Below are positions 54,040 through 63,483 of a stretch of 64,000 nucleotides of DNA, one piece after another. The notes under the pieces were generated by a model. It had not been told where the DNA came from, did not search any database, and worked only from the letters and a program-made list of their open reading frames with translations. Both the position numbers and the translations under genes were made by a program. Each line of letters opens with the position of its first letter. The first letter of the stretch is position 1. The stretch comes from Sympetrum striolatum (Eukaryota; Arthropoda; Insecta; Odonata; Libellulidae): the NCBI GenBank assembly GCA_947579665.1, contig OX388350.1, positions 86,261,152 to 86,325,151 of the forward strand. The letters are read 5' to 3'.

Positions 54040-54588
54040 GTCATTAGATTTTAATGAGGGCCAAAAATAGGCATACGTCTTATTAATTTATATGATTAAA
54101 TAAAATTATCGATCTTAATTCTCTACAGCGGTGACGCGACATTCCACAAGAAGGAAAAGAGCTTACATATTATGTTGATTTTACTCCTAATGCCACTGGA
54201 GAATATCTGGTAGAAACATGCTAAAGCTAGCAAGTTAAAAACACATTTTTTTCGGAAAAGAATGTTATCGATGATGCAAGTAATCGATGAAGGTAAAATA
54301 CAGGTTTGAAATTATGAAATGAAAAAGATGATGAAAAAATTTCTATTTCTTCAGAGGTGCAGTAAAGATTTTACAAACGTCTGGTTAAAATTAATTTTTC
54401 GGAGATGAGCTTTTTTGCTCGAAAAAAACATTTGCTTCAGAGACATTACAGGAGTCGCTCAAGGCAACATTAAAATCTGGAGGTCGAATTTTTTTGCGAA
54501 TACAATACTTTCTCTATACTACGTATAGGGAGAAAGTAAAAAAAATTTCTCGCAATAACCTATCGACTATTACCATTTCATAAATAGG
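54040..54588. other. A/T-rich non-coding stretch with a hairpin
   Basis: No protein-coding signal is seen. The sequence from about 54343 to 54540 ends in an inverted repeat (54507-54537) and might be one end of a dispersed element, but no second end is visible. If the flanking minus-strand exon candidates are real, this is intron. Confidence 0.4.
54507..54537. repeat. Imperfect palindrome centred on TACGTA
   Basis: ACTTTCTC at 54507-54514 pairs with GAGAAAGT at 54530-54537, and the centre contains ATAC..GTAT. The dyad lies next to A-runs on the right and could be the tip of a fold-back or hairpin-ended repeat. Confidence 0.6.
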
Positions 54589-54714
54589 CTAGTCATTAAA
54601 TAAACGACTTTTAAATATCTGCTTCTTCTTTGCTATAGCGTCGTCCATTGGCATCCGAGTGAGCCCCTCCTCGTGGAGTTCCTCTGGATCGCTCACCTCC
54701 TCCTCATTGCTGGA
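54589..54714 (-). CDS. Possible host exon, acidic
   Basis: After a plausible acceptor on the minus strand (TTTCCGTATTGCTGCAG, AG at 54716-54715) the frame reads SSNEEEVSDPEELHEEGLTR, then MPMDDAIAKKKQIF, and stops with TAG at 54589-54591. The first 90 bases are G+C-richer than the surroundings; composition drops after the KKKQ codons. There is a strong internal donor-like GAG/GTGAGC near 54696, which would give only a tiny exon. The acidic and then lysine-rich composition looks protein-like, but I do not recognise the family. Same strand and about 570 bp upstream of the 53852-54016 candidate, so both could be exons of one unidentified gene. Confidence 0.28.
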   Translation of the reverse strand, partial: SSNEEEVSDPEELHEEGLTRMPMDDAIAKKKQIFKSRLFND

Positions 54715-54771
54715 CTGCAGCAATACGGAAATATTTAGACTAAACTGCCATTCTCCAATGATTAAATCCAC

Positions 54772-55480
54772 AACTGCATCACTGAATGGCGAAAAACATT
54801 ATAACAGTTATTTCGTGCAGAAAAATTTGCTTATAAATTTCCGTTTCTGTCAAAAGACTAAATTGTATAATTTATCGGCATATTTTTGAGATAATAGAGT
54901 AAATAATCAATTACGAGTATCTTTCAATGTCCAGCAGGGCTTAAATTTGAACCTTTAACAGTAAGTTTCACTGATGATTGAAATCTTTAGTTGAGTTCAC
55001 ATTGATTATGAAAGCGACGGATGCTCACTATATAAACAAGATCTCATAATTTTGCCTTAAATAAATTCTTCCGTATATTTCAATATTCCAGAATTAACCG
55101 ATATTACCTATCTTCGAATAACAAACCTAAGTTTGCTAAAGAAAAAAAGATTGCTAAATTTTACGACGCATAGTACTCAAGGTTTATCTCAGTGATGAAC
55201 TATGCTCGAGAGACAAAGGGCTGTGTTTATCTTCAAATCCACAGAATAATTTCAACGCCGTGCAATTCTTCCTCAATGAGGTGCAAATAAACTTTGCCCC
55301 AGTCAATTCTTTAATGCAGACGAAATAAACGAGTAAATTGATTCTCGAAAAACTAACGTACCTTTGAACATGACGAAAAGATGTTTGATATACTACGCGA
55401 TTATTGATGGAAAAGGACAAATAAGAATACGTTTGAGTTTTTTCTTCGCATCCAGAGTCATTTTGCAACGAGAAAGACCC
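54772..55480. other. A/T-rich stretch without recognisable features
   Basis: A minus-strand open frame at 55184-55468 exists, but its composition is that of random A/T-rich DNA and it has no motif or splice context. I see nothing else here. Confidence 0.5.
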
Positions 55481-55517
55481 TGAGGAGGGGGTTGGCGGGT
55501 GTAAAGAGCGGAGATAA

Positions 55518-55526
55518 TATAAAAAG
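55518..55526 (+). promoter_or_regulatory. Possible TATA box
   Basis: TATAAAAAG lies in a purine-rich, G-rich segment (about 55480-55580) that differs from the A/T-rich DNA to its left. If used, transcription would start near 55550 on the plus strand. No clear downstream plus-strand gene is seen, so this is weak. Confidence 0.2.
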
Positions 55527-55646
55527 TAGGGAAGGGAGATAGGGTTTATTTCGGGGGGAGCGAAGGAAGAAAGTGTTGTGTCGTCTTTTGACCGCCCGGA
55601 AGTGTCCCTCGAGAGAAGTGTGTGGATGACGGAAGGGTGGAGCCGC

Positions 55647-55865
55647 TCACAAACTTTTAACGACGCGTGAATAACGGACTAAGAAGAAGATAACTGACGA
55701 CTCGTCCACACCTTCCTCATCAAACAAAAGAATCTCTACATCGTCTTCTGTCTCCATCTGATCGCTCGATATGGGAAGGGCAGAATCGTTAAAGAATGAG
55801 TCACAGGGCGAGTAAACAACCGCCCGCACCGAGGTCTGCGATCCGTTTGCTATCGTTGGATACAT
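55647..55865 (-). CDS. Possible first exon of an unidentified minus-strand gene
   Basis: The frame begins with ATG at 55863-55865 (MYPTIANGSQTSVRAVVYS) and continues through an acidic, Ser/Asp-rich part (MQTEDDV-like region: METEDDVEILLFDEEG) to a stop at 55647. The region from about 55550 to 56000 is G+C- and CpG-richer than its surroundings, as many arthropod promoter-first-exon regions are. A CCAAT-type ATTGG occurs at 55948-55952, on the upstream side for this strand. A donor-like GAAG/GTGTGG follows the DEEG codons, so the coding exon might end there. I do not recognise the product. The strand agrees with the two exon candidates at 54589-54714 and 53852-54016, but the link is only inference. 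Confidence 0.25.
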   Translation of the reverse strand: MYPTIANGSQTSVRAVVYSPCDSFFNDSALPISSDQMETEDDVEILLFDEEGVDESSVIFFLVRYSRVVKSL

Positions 55866-57606
55866 CTCCGCGACACTGCGCCGATGGTCACCCAGGAAAT
55901 ACGGCGAGAGGAGACTACCCCGAGCAATGCACCCCCCACGGAGTTTTATTGGCTGGAGCTGTCACGCCCATTTATCGTTAATCTGGTCAAATCTTCCACT
56001 CTCCTCGGGAAGGACCATGGAGCATTAAAATAGTCAAACCAACACATATAAGCAACTGATATTTAAAATCGGATACACCCATGACATGAGACGCCGAACC
56101 CTCGGAGGAAAAATCCACAATACAACTGTCCGGCCGCGACTCCAAAATCGGAGTTTCTTGAAAATTATGAATTAATAATAATTTTGTTCTTCCGGCTATA
56201 AAGCAAGAGCTATTTTATCCAACCTCACCGTTTCCGTATCTGATAAAAAATAAACATTTTTCTCACTGTAGGATGTTTTAGATTTTCGTTGCTAAATGCC
56301 TTCTTCCATTAAATTAATCAAATTTATTAGCATCTGAGGTTAAGTGGAAGAGATACAAATTTGGGCCCAACACCTAGCCTTAATAGAGTTAATTCAAGTT
56401 TGAACAAGATGTGAAAAATAGTGACATAAGTGGGTCATCTCTTCCAGTTTCAAACCACCGAACTACTACCATTCCATTCTATTTATGTAAACAGGAGCTT
56501 TTGTGAGTAAGGAAGTGCTGCTCCACGATAAAGTACAATCACCCTAACATTTACAAACCCACTTTTAGTTCAAAAAGTCTTCTTAATGTATTTTCCCATT
56601 TACAAATTAAATACACTCCTTTATTGAATAATTATGAGCTCGCTTCCAAAAATGGAAACTGAATGAACGGGCCAATTAAAAACAGAAACGTAAAAAGTGA
56701 ATGAGAAAAACGTATCATTGCATCCCGACCATTTTTCATTTTCCCGTTTGAGAAGATGTGAGGCACCAGCAAATGAAAGGATCGCAACTGAAATAATTAG
56801 CTAGTTCACTTGAATGGGCATCCTTTCTTTCTCCCGTACTCCCAATTCCTCCTCCTCAAAACCCTGCGTCGATCCAAAACACGAGTATTATCCGAACTAA
56901 ACGCCTTCTCAGGCCGTTCGCATTACGTTTTCCGTGCAATTACTCTTCATCTGTTGCCACAAATACTGTTTGAGTGCCGTTTCGCAGCCGTGAGGAGTAG
57001 CAGGGATGCGAAGAACGAAAATGCTGGTGCGTTTTGCCACATTCTTTCTGATCGAAATATAATTCCCGGAAAAGGTACCCACCCACAATGAAATTAAAAA
57101 TGGGTCATTCCATGCCAATTCGACAAGGTCCCTTGAGGTAACCGATTTTGACCAAAGATCTCTTTCATTTGATAACATAATGAAAACCCCCAAGCCGTTT
57201 TGCAATTAACGCAACTTGTCAGTCAGTCATCATTTCGCTCCCAGGGGATACTATTTTTCACGGTGGCTCATAATGAACTTTATCCACCAGTATGGCTCAA
57301 CTTAATAAAAATAAAATAACTTTCCTAATAATATATAGCATTTTTGGACCCGAAATGACTTTATAAATGTACGTAAATTAATAATTAATAAATAATACGA
57401 ACAAATTTATGAAAAAAGAAGATCACCATTAAAATTTCCCTCCACGAGAGATGAAGGGCATTTGAAATTAGCACAGTATAACTTTCGTATTTTACCTGTT
57501 TCAGTCATACCCGGATCCAAAATTCCAAAATTTAGGGTGTCGAGTGCCGGCGAGTTAAACATTCTCCAAAAATTGACAAACCCTCTTCCGTACCCTTGCA
57601 GAAGAG
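55866..57606. other. Intergenic stretch, no supported gene
   Basis: Apart from a CpG-richer part up to about 56000, the sequence is A/T-rich. Two overlapping opposite-strand frames at 56810-57205 have no motif, no splice context and unremarkable composition; I do not call either. The expected RT domain of the minus-strand retrotransposon that starts at 60764 is not found between 57000 and 57607. Confidence 0.5.
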
Positions 57607-58857
57607 TTATGTGTCCAAACTGCTAACCTCTTCTTTCACTTTTAGAGAAAGTGAAGGACATTCATCGGGAAACGGCTTGCATTGACTTACCAGATGCTTT
57701 GCGAAAATGCCGGCGATTTCCAAGTCATTGGAGACTGTCATTGACCTTTAAGCTTGCTGTTGTGTTCGCCTTCCTGCCGAGGAGCTTATTCGTCTTCTTC
57801 CACAGGTCCTAGTTATGCGGATCGTCTTCAATTTCTTCGTCGAGGTAATTTTCGATTCTCTTATTTTTTATATTCTTAATTTCAGACTGAACTGACTTTC
57901 TGAGTTCTCTCAATTTCTACCAGCTGATTCGATTTTTATTTTTCTGGAATGCCTTTCTGGCTATGTTCCTTTCTTTAATTAAATTAATTAAATAGGGTGG
58001 GATTCTAATATTACCTGGGGGAAGTTTTTTCCCCGCCTTCGAACTTTTAAAATAAGCCGAGTTGATGATATTAGTAAAACGTTCTATTTCCACGTCAATA
58101 TCTTAAAATCATTAATATTATTTAATTTAAAATCGTCATATAAGTCTCTTATTGGGTTTGAAATTTTTCAATATTTAAAATTCTAAAGCCTTCATCACTT
58201 CCGAATTTGAGATTTGTGTCAAGAGTTAAAATAACAGGAGAGTGATCGGATGATCATTAATTACTTTGACCTGAAGGTCATAGGTGCTAAAAGTAGAAAA
58301 AAAACATCTAAAATATCACCAACTCGGGCTCTCGCGCTAAAATGTGTGGGATCGTCAGAGACATGTAGGGGAAAACCAGAGTCATTTATAAAATTATACA
58401 ATGTTCTTCCAGCAGTATTATCTTTTCTGCATCCCCAATTAAAGTTTTTTGCATTATGATCGCAACCAATTAAAGTGAACGTGTTACTAAATTTGTTCCT
58501 TAGTTTTTTTAAATCTGAAATCAATAGTTTGTCTTGTGGTGGTTTATAGACCGCGATGAAATTAATTATTATCGTTTCGAATGTAATTTTGGCAGCGACT
58601 GCTTTAATATTTTTAAACTTAGGAAGTTTTACCGGGGAGGAAATAAAATTTTTGTGTATCAAAACTGCTGTGCCCGGCAAGCTGTCTTTTCATCGCCTCT
58701 GTTGTAATTTGGGATTATTAAATCTATTTCAGCGGTTAGACAGGTTTCACACATGAGCACTACGTGAATTGCTTTTCTAATTAAGAAATTCGACCCGTTT
58801 TCCGCGGATCCCATTGGCATTCCAATCGAGTACATTTAACGTGGTTTCACTCATCAT
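57607..58857 (-). pseudogene. Jockey-like ORF2: endonuclease and linker, broken, RT missing
   Basis: ORF2 normally nicks target DNA and reverse-transcribes the element RNA. The start is ATG at 58855-58857 (MMSETTLNVLDWNANGIRG). Endonuclease motifs follow in order across three frames: LDWNANGI, MCETCL (catalytic Glu), PGTAVLIHKNF, VYKPP, the DHNAKN motif within LIGCDHNAKNFNWGC (usual form GDxNAKH), GRTLYNF, and DHSPVIL (catalytic Asp-His) near 58220. The middle part, 58680 to 58261, is uninterrupted. Then comes the linker: INDF, INSAYFKSSKAGKKLPPG, LINLIKERNIARKAFQ, a stop near 57927, LWKKTNKLLG, and ILEIAGIFAKHL-like residues (DLEIAGIFAKHLVSQ), ending at a stop at 57607-57609. The RT fingers and palm should begin about here but are not found. 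Stops and frameshifts at several points show it is dead. The family assignment is firm; the exact 3' break is not. Confidence 0.85.
58847..58857 (-). other. 11-nt overlap of ORF1 stop and ORF2 start
   Basis: On the minus strand ATGATGAGTGA holds the ORF2 start codons (ATG ATG) and, one frame over, the ORF1 stop (TGA, 58849-58847). Such short overlaps suggest ORF2 was translated by re-initiation or termination-coupled initiation when the element was alive. Confidence 0.75.
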
Positions 58858-60700
58858 TTAAGAATGCATTTGTGGTTTCTCTAGCGTGCCCAAAGAATCT
58901 CGCCTCATTATTATTATTATTTTTATTAGGGTCTTTATTAGGCGAGATTGAGACTAAAAAGTCCTCATAAGTGCTTTCGTCCGCAAGCAATAAGAGTAGT
59001 TGCATACTCTAATTTTCAATATTGCTCCTCCAGTTATTCCCTTCATTACGATTCATTAAAATTGTTTAAGGTAGGTTTGATGGGCTATTCCCGGGGCAAT
59101 TTGGCAGACTTTCTCGCATTCTCTCAATTTCTCTCGTAATCGGATCGGAAGAATTAGTTCCGGCGGCCGCCGCTGCATAAGAAGAGCTTTTCTGTGGCGC
59201 TACCGTCGGGACCGGCGGAAAATTTCCGGCGGTGATTTGAAATTTGCTTCTCTCGGTACTTGAATTTTTAAGCGTGCTTTTTCTTTAATTAACTTCATTT
59301 TATTTTTAAGAGATTGGTAAACCGGGCAGCCACGGTAGCTAGTCGGATGTTCTCCGTGGCAATTGGCACATATGGCCGGCTCTTTGGAAGATTTTTTACA
59401 TTCTCTCGCGAAATGATTTGATCTGCATTTGACGCATTTGGCCAGCACATTGCACGCCTTGTCGACATGTCCAAACTGTTGGCATCTGTGACATTGCGGT
59501 GGCCCGTTTGGAGGTTTGAATTTCTCTATTTTGACTTTAAACCCGCATACAGCTCTTATATTTAAAAAGATTTCAATATTTTCCACGTCGTCGATTTTGA
59601 TTAAAAACAAGGGGAGCGGCCTGAGAGGGACGGACTTAAAGTTATTTAAAATATCTTTTTTAGTAGGTCTGGTTGTTTTAAGTTGCGTCACTATGCAAAA
59701 AACAATTTTCTGATCTGCTAGCGATTCTTCAATGTCTGAGGTTAAAACATTCTGATGAAAAAATTTGGAACGTTTTCGGCTGTTGAGTTGATGTCTAATC
59801 TTGGTCTTGTCAGACTTGGTGGGGACAAGGGCGCAAATGAATTTCTCGTAGCGATCGGAGATGTGGGTGGTGAAGTCCTTTCGCTTACGCTTCCCCCTCT
59901 ATACTGTGGTCCAGTCATTATTGCTTTCATTAGATTTTTCGCCGGCCCCGTCCAACCCCATCGGGCGCCGATCTCCTTCACTGGGCCTGGAATTGCTTTT
60001 TCTCGTTTCTGCCTTTTTATCATTTTCGTTACGTCCCCCTCCTCTCTGAGGTATAGGGTTGGGGGGCGGATTGATTAATTTGGCAATGGCCTCATTCGGG
60101 CAGCCGGTCACCTCGGGGGGTGGCGGGGGCGGACGGCTATTTCCGCCCGACTTCCGCGCCTCCGCGCTTTTGTAACTGGTGGGGGGTGGGAGGCCGCAGC
60201 GGTGCCGGGCTCGCCTCCCGGTGACCTCCGGTCGCCACCAAACAACTCCCGCGCCCTGACCCCATTGAAATAATTTCCGACGTTTAAATTAGATTTAACC
60301 GAAACTGAAATTGATTTAGCGGAAGGGTTACTTCCCTGAGAGGGATTTGACTTCGGGTTCTTTTGGCCCTTTTTATTTTTCCCGTTATTATGGATTGATA
60401 TGAATAACTCTTTCGGGTACTCTTTAGAGCTAGTTCCGCTCGCATTGTCTTTAGCAGCCGACCCGCGTTCTACGGCAGGGAGATCGTCCTTGCTAAAAGA
60501 GTTGACAGAGTTGTTTACTTGTTTATAGGCTTATTTACAAATGCCAACAATCCCGACACGAGGGACCTCGGTACGCCGAGGCGAACGGGTAATCGGCTCG
60601 CTACCTTGGCTGTTTCGATCTTTAAGATTTATGATTTCACTTAAAAATTCAGAAGCATCACTACTGCTAGCTCTGCCGGCGCTGAGAGATCTAATTCTTT

Positions 60701-60724
60701 GGTTACGATTTTGGTTACGATTTT
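60701..60724 (+). repeat. Two 12-bp direct repeats GGTTACGATTTT
   Basis: The unit GGTTACGATTTT occurs twice back to back within the ORF1 N-terminal region of the minus-strand element (encoding an NRNQ repeat on that strand). It is a short in-frame duplication. Confidence 0.85.
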
Positions 60725-60800
60725 AACGTTCGTCTTTATTATCGTTTAATACTAGCATATTCATTTTGACAAGAATTGAGGAATAATGCAACTAGCAACC

Positions 60801-61096
60801 CTCTCCCTTCCCAACTACTCCATTCCCACTCTCTCCTTTCCCAACCTCTCCCTTATCACCCTATCACTTCCTATCCTCTACCTTCCCAACCGCACCCTTC
60901 CAACCCTCACCCATCCCACTCTATCCCTTCCCACCATCTCCATTCCCACTCTCTCCCTTCTCATCCTCTCCGTTCCCACCCTCTTACTTCCAAACCCATT
61001 TTTTGTTACCCTCCCCTTTCCCTATTCCCCTCATATACCCATGATTCCTTTTAATCCCTCTCTTAATCAACCTCCTCCTACCTTCCCTTCCCCATG
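60801..61096 (+). repeat. 15-bp polypyrimidine minisatellite
   Basis: Thirteen units of exactly 15 bp run from 60801 to 60995 with consensus CTCTCCCTTCCCACC; the period then degenerates up to about 61096. The plus strand is almost purely C/T with A at fixed sites. Because 15 is a multiple of three, two plus-strand frames stay open and give a five-residue repeat (LPTLS-like or SHPLP-like); these frames are repeat artefacts, not genes. Long polypyrimidine tracts can form triplex DNA, which is inference here. Confidence 0.9.
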
Positions 61097-63480
61097 AGAT
61101 TTATTTCTAAGAAAAGTATCAGCAATACAATGAAAAGATACAAAATATATAAATAAAACATGACCCTGCCTTACCCTTCCTTAGAAATCTATACATTCTG
61201 TAATAGTTAATTTGGTTCAGGGTGCTACGTTATTTTTATATACGTATTATATACATTTCAAGTGATGGGAAACTATACAAGTTTAGGCCTTACAATTTTT
61301 AAACTATACATGATTGAAAATATATTTTGGTTGGGAAAAAAACATAATATTTCACTTTTTATTCATGTTACGTATTATATATAAATATGTCTATAGATCA
61401 ATTAAGAAATTTAATCTCTAAAGATTGAATAAACACCAAAAAGATAACGTTTAACACAAAACATAACTTTTAAAAAATAATTTTTTACCTTGCATCACCA
61501 TTAGTCACATTGAAAATTAAAAGTTGGAAAAGCCTCAAATAGTATACATAGATAAATATTCACTTAATTGTTCAATTGATTGTTCATTAAATAGTTTAGA
61601 ATGTAAATATATGAATTGAATGTGCATAGCACGGAAAAACTTCAGTTCACCTCAAAAGTCACGGATTTTATTCCACAAGAAAGTTTTTATTTTATTCTTT
61701 CCAATCTAAAATTTGTCCCGATGCTGTCCCCCGCCACAGCAACACAGCTCCGTCCCCGACGCCGTCCTTCTAGAAAGATAATATCTGTATGATTCACCAT
61801 AAATTAAACTTAGTCAAGACATGCATTTTCCGGTACTTTGTTCATGTATCGCATAAGAGGAGACTCCGCAAAGCGCAACAGTTTGTTATAACATGATATT
61901 AATGTACTCAAAAAGTAAATTCAGGGTGCGTCTTAAATTAGAGAATCCCCATGCTTCACTATTATATTTCTACTACCTCATCTGAAATTTAATAAGTTTG
62001 AATCTTTACTGAATACTCTCAATAATGATACACGGTTTGACCCAAATTTAGGAAGATCATTATTTAAAATCATACTAAATACATACTAGGCGCGTATTAG
62101 CGAAACAACTTAGAGATAGAAGTATATCCAGTGGGAGATAATGATGAAAATATACATCAATATATAACTTACCCAGATTCTCATAATGTATGATTCCTTT
62201 ATAATTAATTTGTTTTTCAGTCATTTCGCGAAAAAAAGTTAAGGAGCCAACCAAAGCAAGAATCTTGAAGGCGGAACATTTGCATTAAGACCAATAAGAC
62301 ACTGATAATAGAAATTTATTGATGAAGTATTTCTTAACATGCATTATCTTGCTCGAAAACAATGCTTTGAACGTTAGCATTTACCAAGTGTTTCGAAAGC
62401 TTTGGAAAAAACGAGTATCTTATATAACTCTACTTACAAAGACAAAATAAAATTCGATCATAAAAATGAATAATTGTTAGTGTAGATGAAATCCTTCATC
62501 TGCAAATAACTAAAGTTAGGTAATTTTAATGATGATGGTTATCAATATCGCGGTTGTCCTGCCTCGCAGTCATTGAAACCGCATGAAATACATATATTTA
62601 CGAACTAAATCTAGTACCAAGATGTTTAATGAGCAACATCCGATACAAGATCGTAAGTTTGAACCACCGATTAATTTATCCTGACTGAAAATGCTAAGTC
62701 TCATAAAAATATTACTCTTCTGATACATGGTTAGTATCACAATATTCTATTCAAATGGGGTAAATTATCTTAAATACTTAAATACGCTGAACTTACAATA
62801 GCGTTGTTCAGCAAGGTAACGAAACTATTTCTAATCGTTAAATATAGAATATTTTCGATAGTTACTAAACATTTCTAAAAACATTTAACGTAATGTAAAA
62901 TCAATCGACCGATAAAAGGAATCAGAATTAAAATTCTCATTTTTTCATGCACCTTCAATTTCCATTGGCCTTGCATACATGGTAATTTAGTTTCAAAATT
63001 TGAAATAAAGCCTTTACAATGACTAGCAGTTTATGAATATCTTACGGAAAAGTGTTGGCTTTCATTGTGATAGAAAGGCAAGCCATCATGCAAATAAATA
63101 AGGAACGCTTCTACCTTAATTGTTTGATGTGTATTTCGTTTTAAGTTTAGGCAGCAATTTTAATAACCATTTGCGATACATTTAATTAAGTATTGGTCTC
63201 TAAAACAGTTGCTCCGGTTTTTTCTCCCAGAATGTATTTACATCGATAGCATCAGTATTTACGGAGAACACTGATAATTACTCGAAACATTTTGGATGAA
63301 TAACAAATTATGTAGTACTCCATGCGTTAAGGAATGTAACATAGTAGTGCCGTTGAAACGGAGGCACTGTTAAAAACTTCCAAAGAAAAATAAATTGAAA
63401 GTAAATCAATTGTGACGAAAATCGGCTAACATCAAAGAACATTAACGAATGAGAAACATACACACTATCGATCATACATA
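61097..63480. other. Long A/T-rich intergenic stretch, no supported gene
   Basis: Stops are dense in all frames. The only departure is a G+C-rich patch of about 60 bp at 61715-61772, preceded on the minus strand by an acceptor-like TATCTTTCTAG and open for about 24 codons; without a donor or recognisable protein I do not call it an exon. Confidence 0.5.
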
Positions 63481-63483
63481 AAT

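Larger units (their letters stand above)
58847..60764 (-). pseudogene. Jockey-like ORF1: Gag-like nucleic-acid-binding protein, broken
   Basis: ORF1 proteins bind the element's RNA and help form the transposition particle. The probable start is ATG at 60762-60764 (MNMLVLNDNKDER, then a stop). A disordered, Ser/Asn/Gly/Pro-rich N-terminal region follows in several frames to about 59750, including a G+C-rich part at 60100-60250. From 59713 to 59200 an intact stretch carries a pre-zinc-finger domain (NVLTSDIEES..., then RPLPLFLIKIDDVENIEIFL) and three zinc knuckles: CHRCQQFGHVDKAC (CX2CX4HX4C), CVKCRSNHFAREC (CX2CX3HX4C) and CANCHGEHPTSYRGC (CX2CX3HX6C). This is the PRE_C2HC plus knuckle arrangement of insect Jockey-group Gag proteins. 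A frameshift near 59200 leads to VAPQKSSSYAAAAAG, and a later frame ends ...NAFLNDE with TGA at 58847-58849. At least four lesions make it non-functional. Confidence 0.85.
57607..60785 (-). mobile_element. Second Jockey-like retrotransposon, 5' part only, decayed
   Basis: On the minus strand the order is an ORF1 (Gag-like) from 60764, an overlapping ORF2 from 58857 with endonuclease, then the linker that precedes the reverse transcriptase, ending near 57607. The RT catalytic core, RNase H or tail and 3' UTR are absent. Loss of the 3' part is the opposite of ordinary LINE 5' truncation and points to later deletion or rearrangement. Both ORFs carry several stops and frameshifts. The 5' end lies between the ORF1 start and the polypyrimidine minisatellite that begins by 60801. 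The element is much more A/T-rich than the truncated RT element at 50943-52240, so it is probably a different family. Confidence 0.85.

Noticed and set aside
56810..57205. Overlapping opposite-strand frames of 93 and 98 codons
   Set aside because: Neither has a recognisable motif, splice context or coding-like composition.
59755..60078. Plus-strand frames opposite ORF1 (also 59516-59713, 59861-60049, 58250-58459, 58556-58756, 58948-59139)
   Set aside because: These are shadows of the minus-strand ORF1 and ORF2, where zinc knuckles and endonuclease motifs are found.
50943..60785. The two Jockey-like pieces as halves of one element split by rearrangement
   Set aside because: One has the RT and the other has ORF1 plus endonuclease, which is tempting, but their base composition and state of decay differ strongly and they lie on opposite strands, so they are more likely separate families.
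60776..61097. Two plus-strand frames rich in Leu-Pro or Ser-His-Pro
   Set aside because: They arise because the 15-bp minisatellite period is divisible by three; there is no other coding evidence.
61715..61772. Short G+C-rich patch with an acceptor-like sequence on minus
   Set aside because: Only about 24 open codons, no donor and no known protein. It could be an exon but evidence is too thin.
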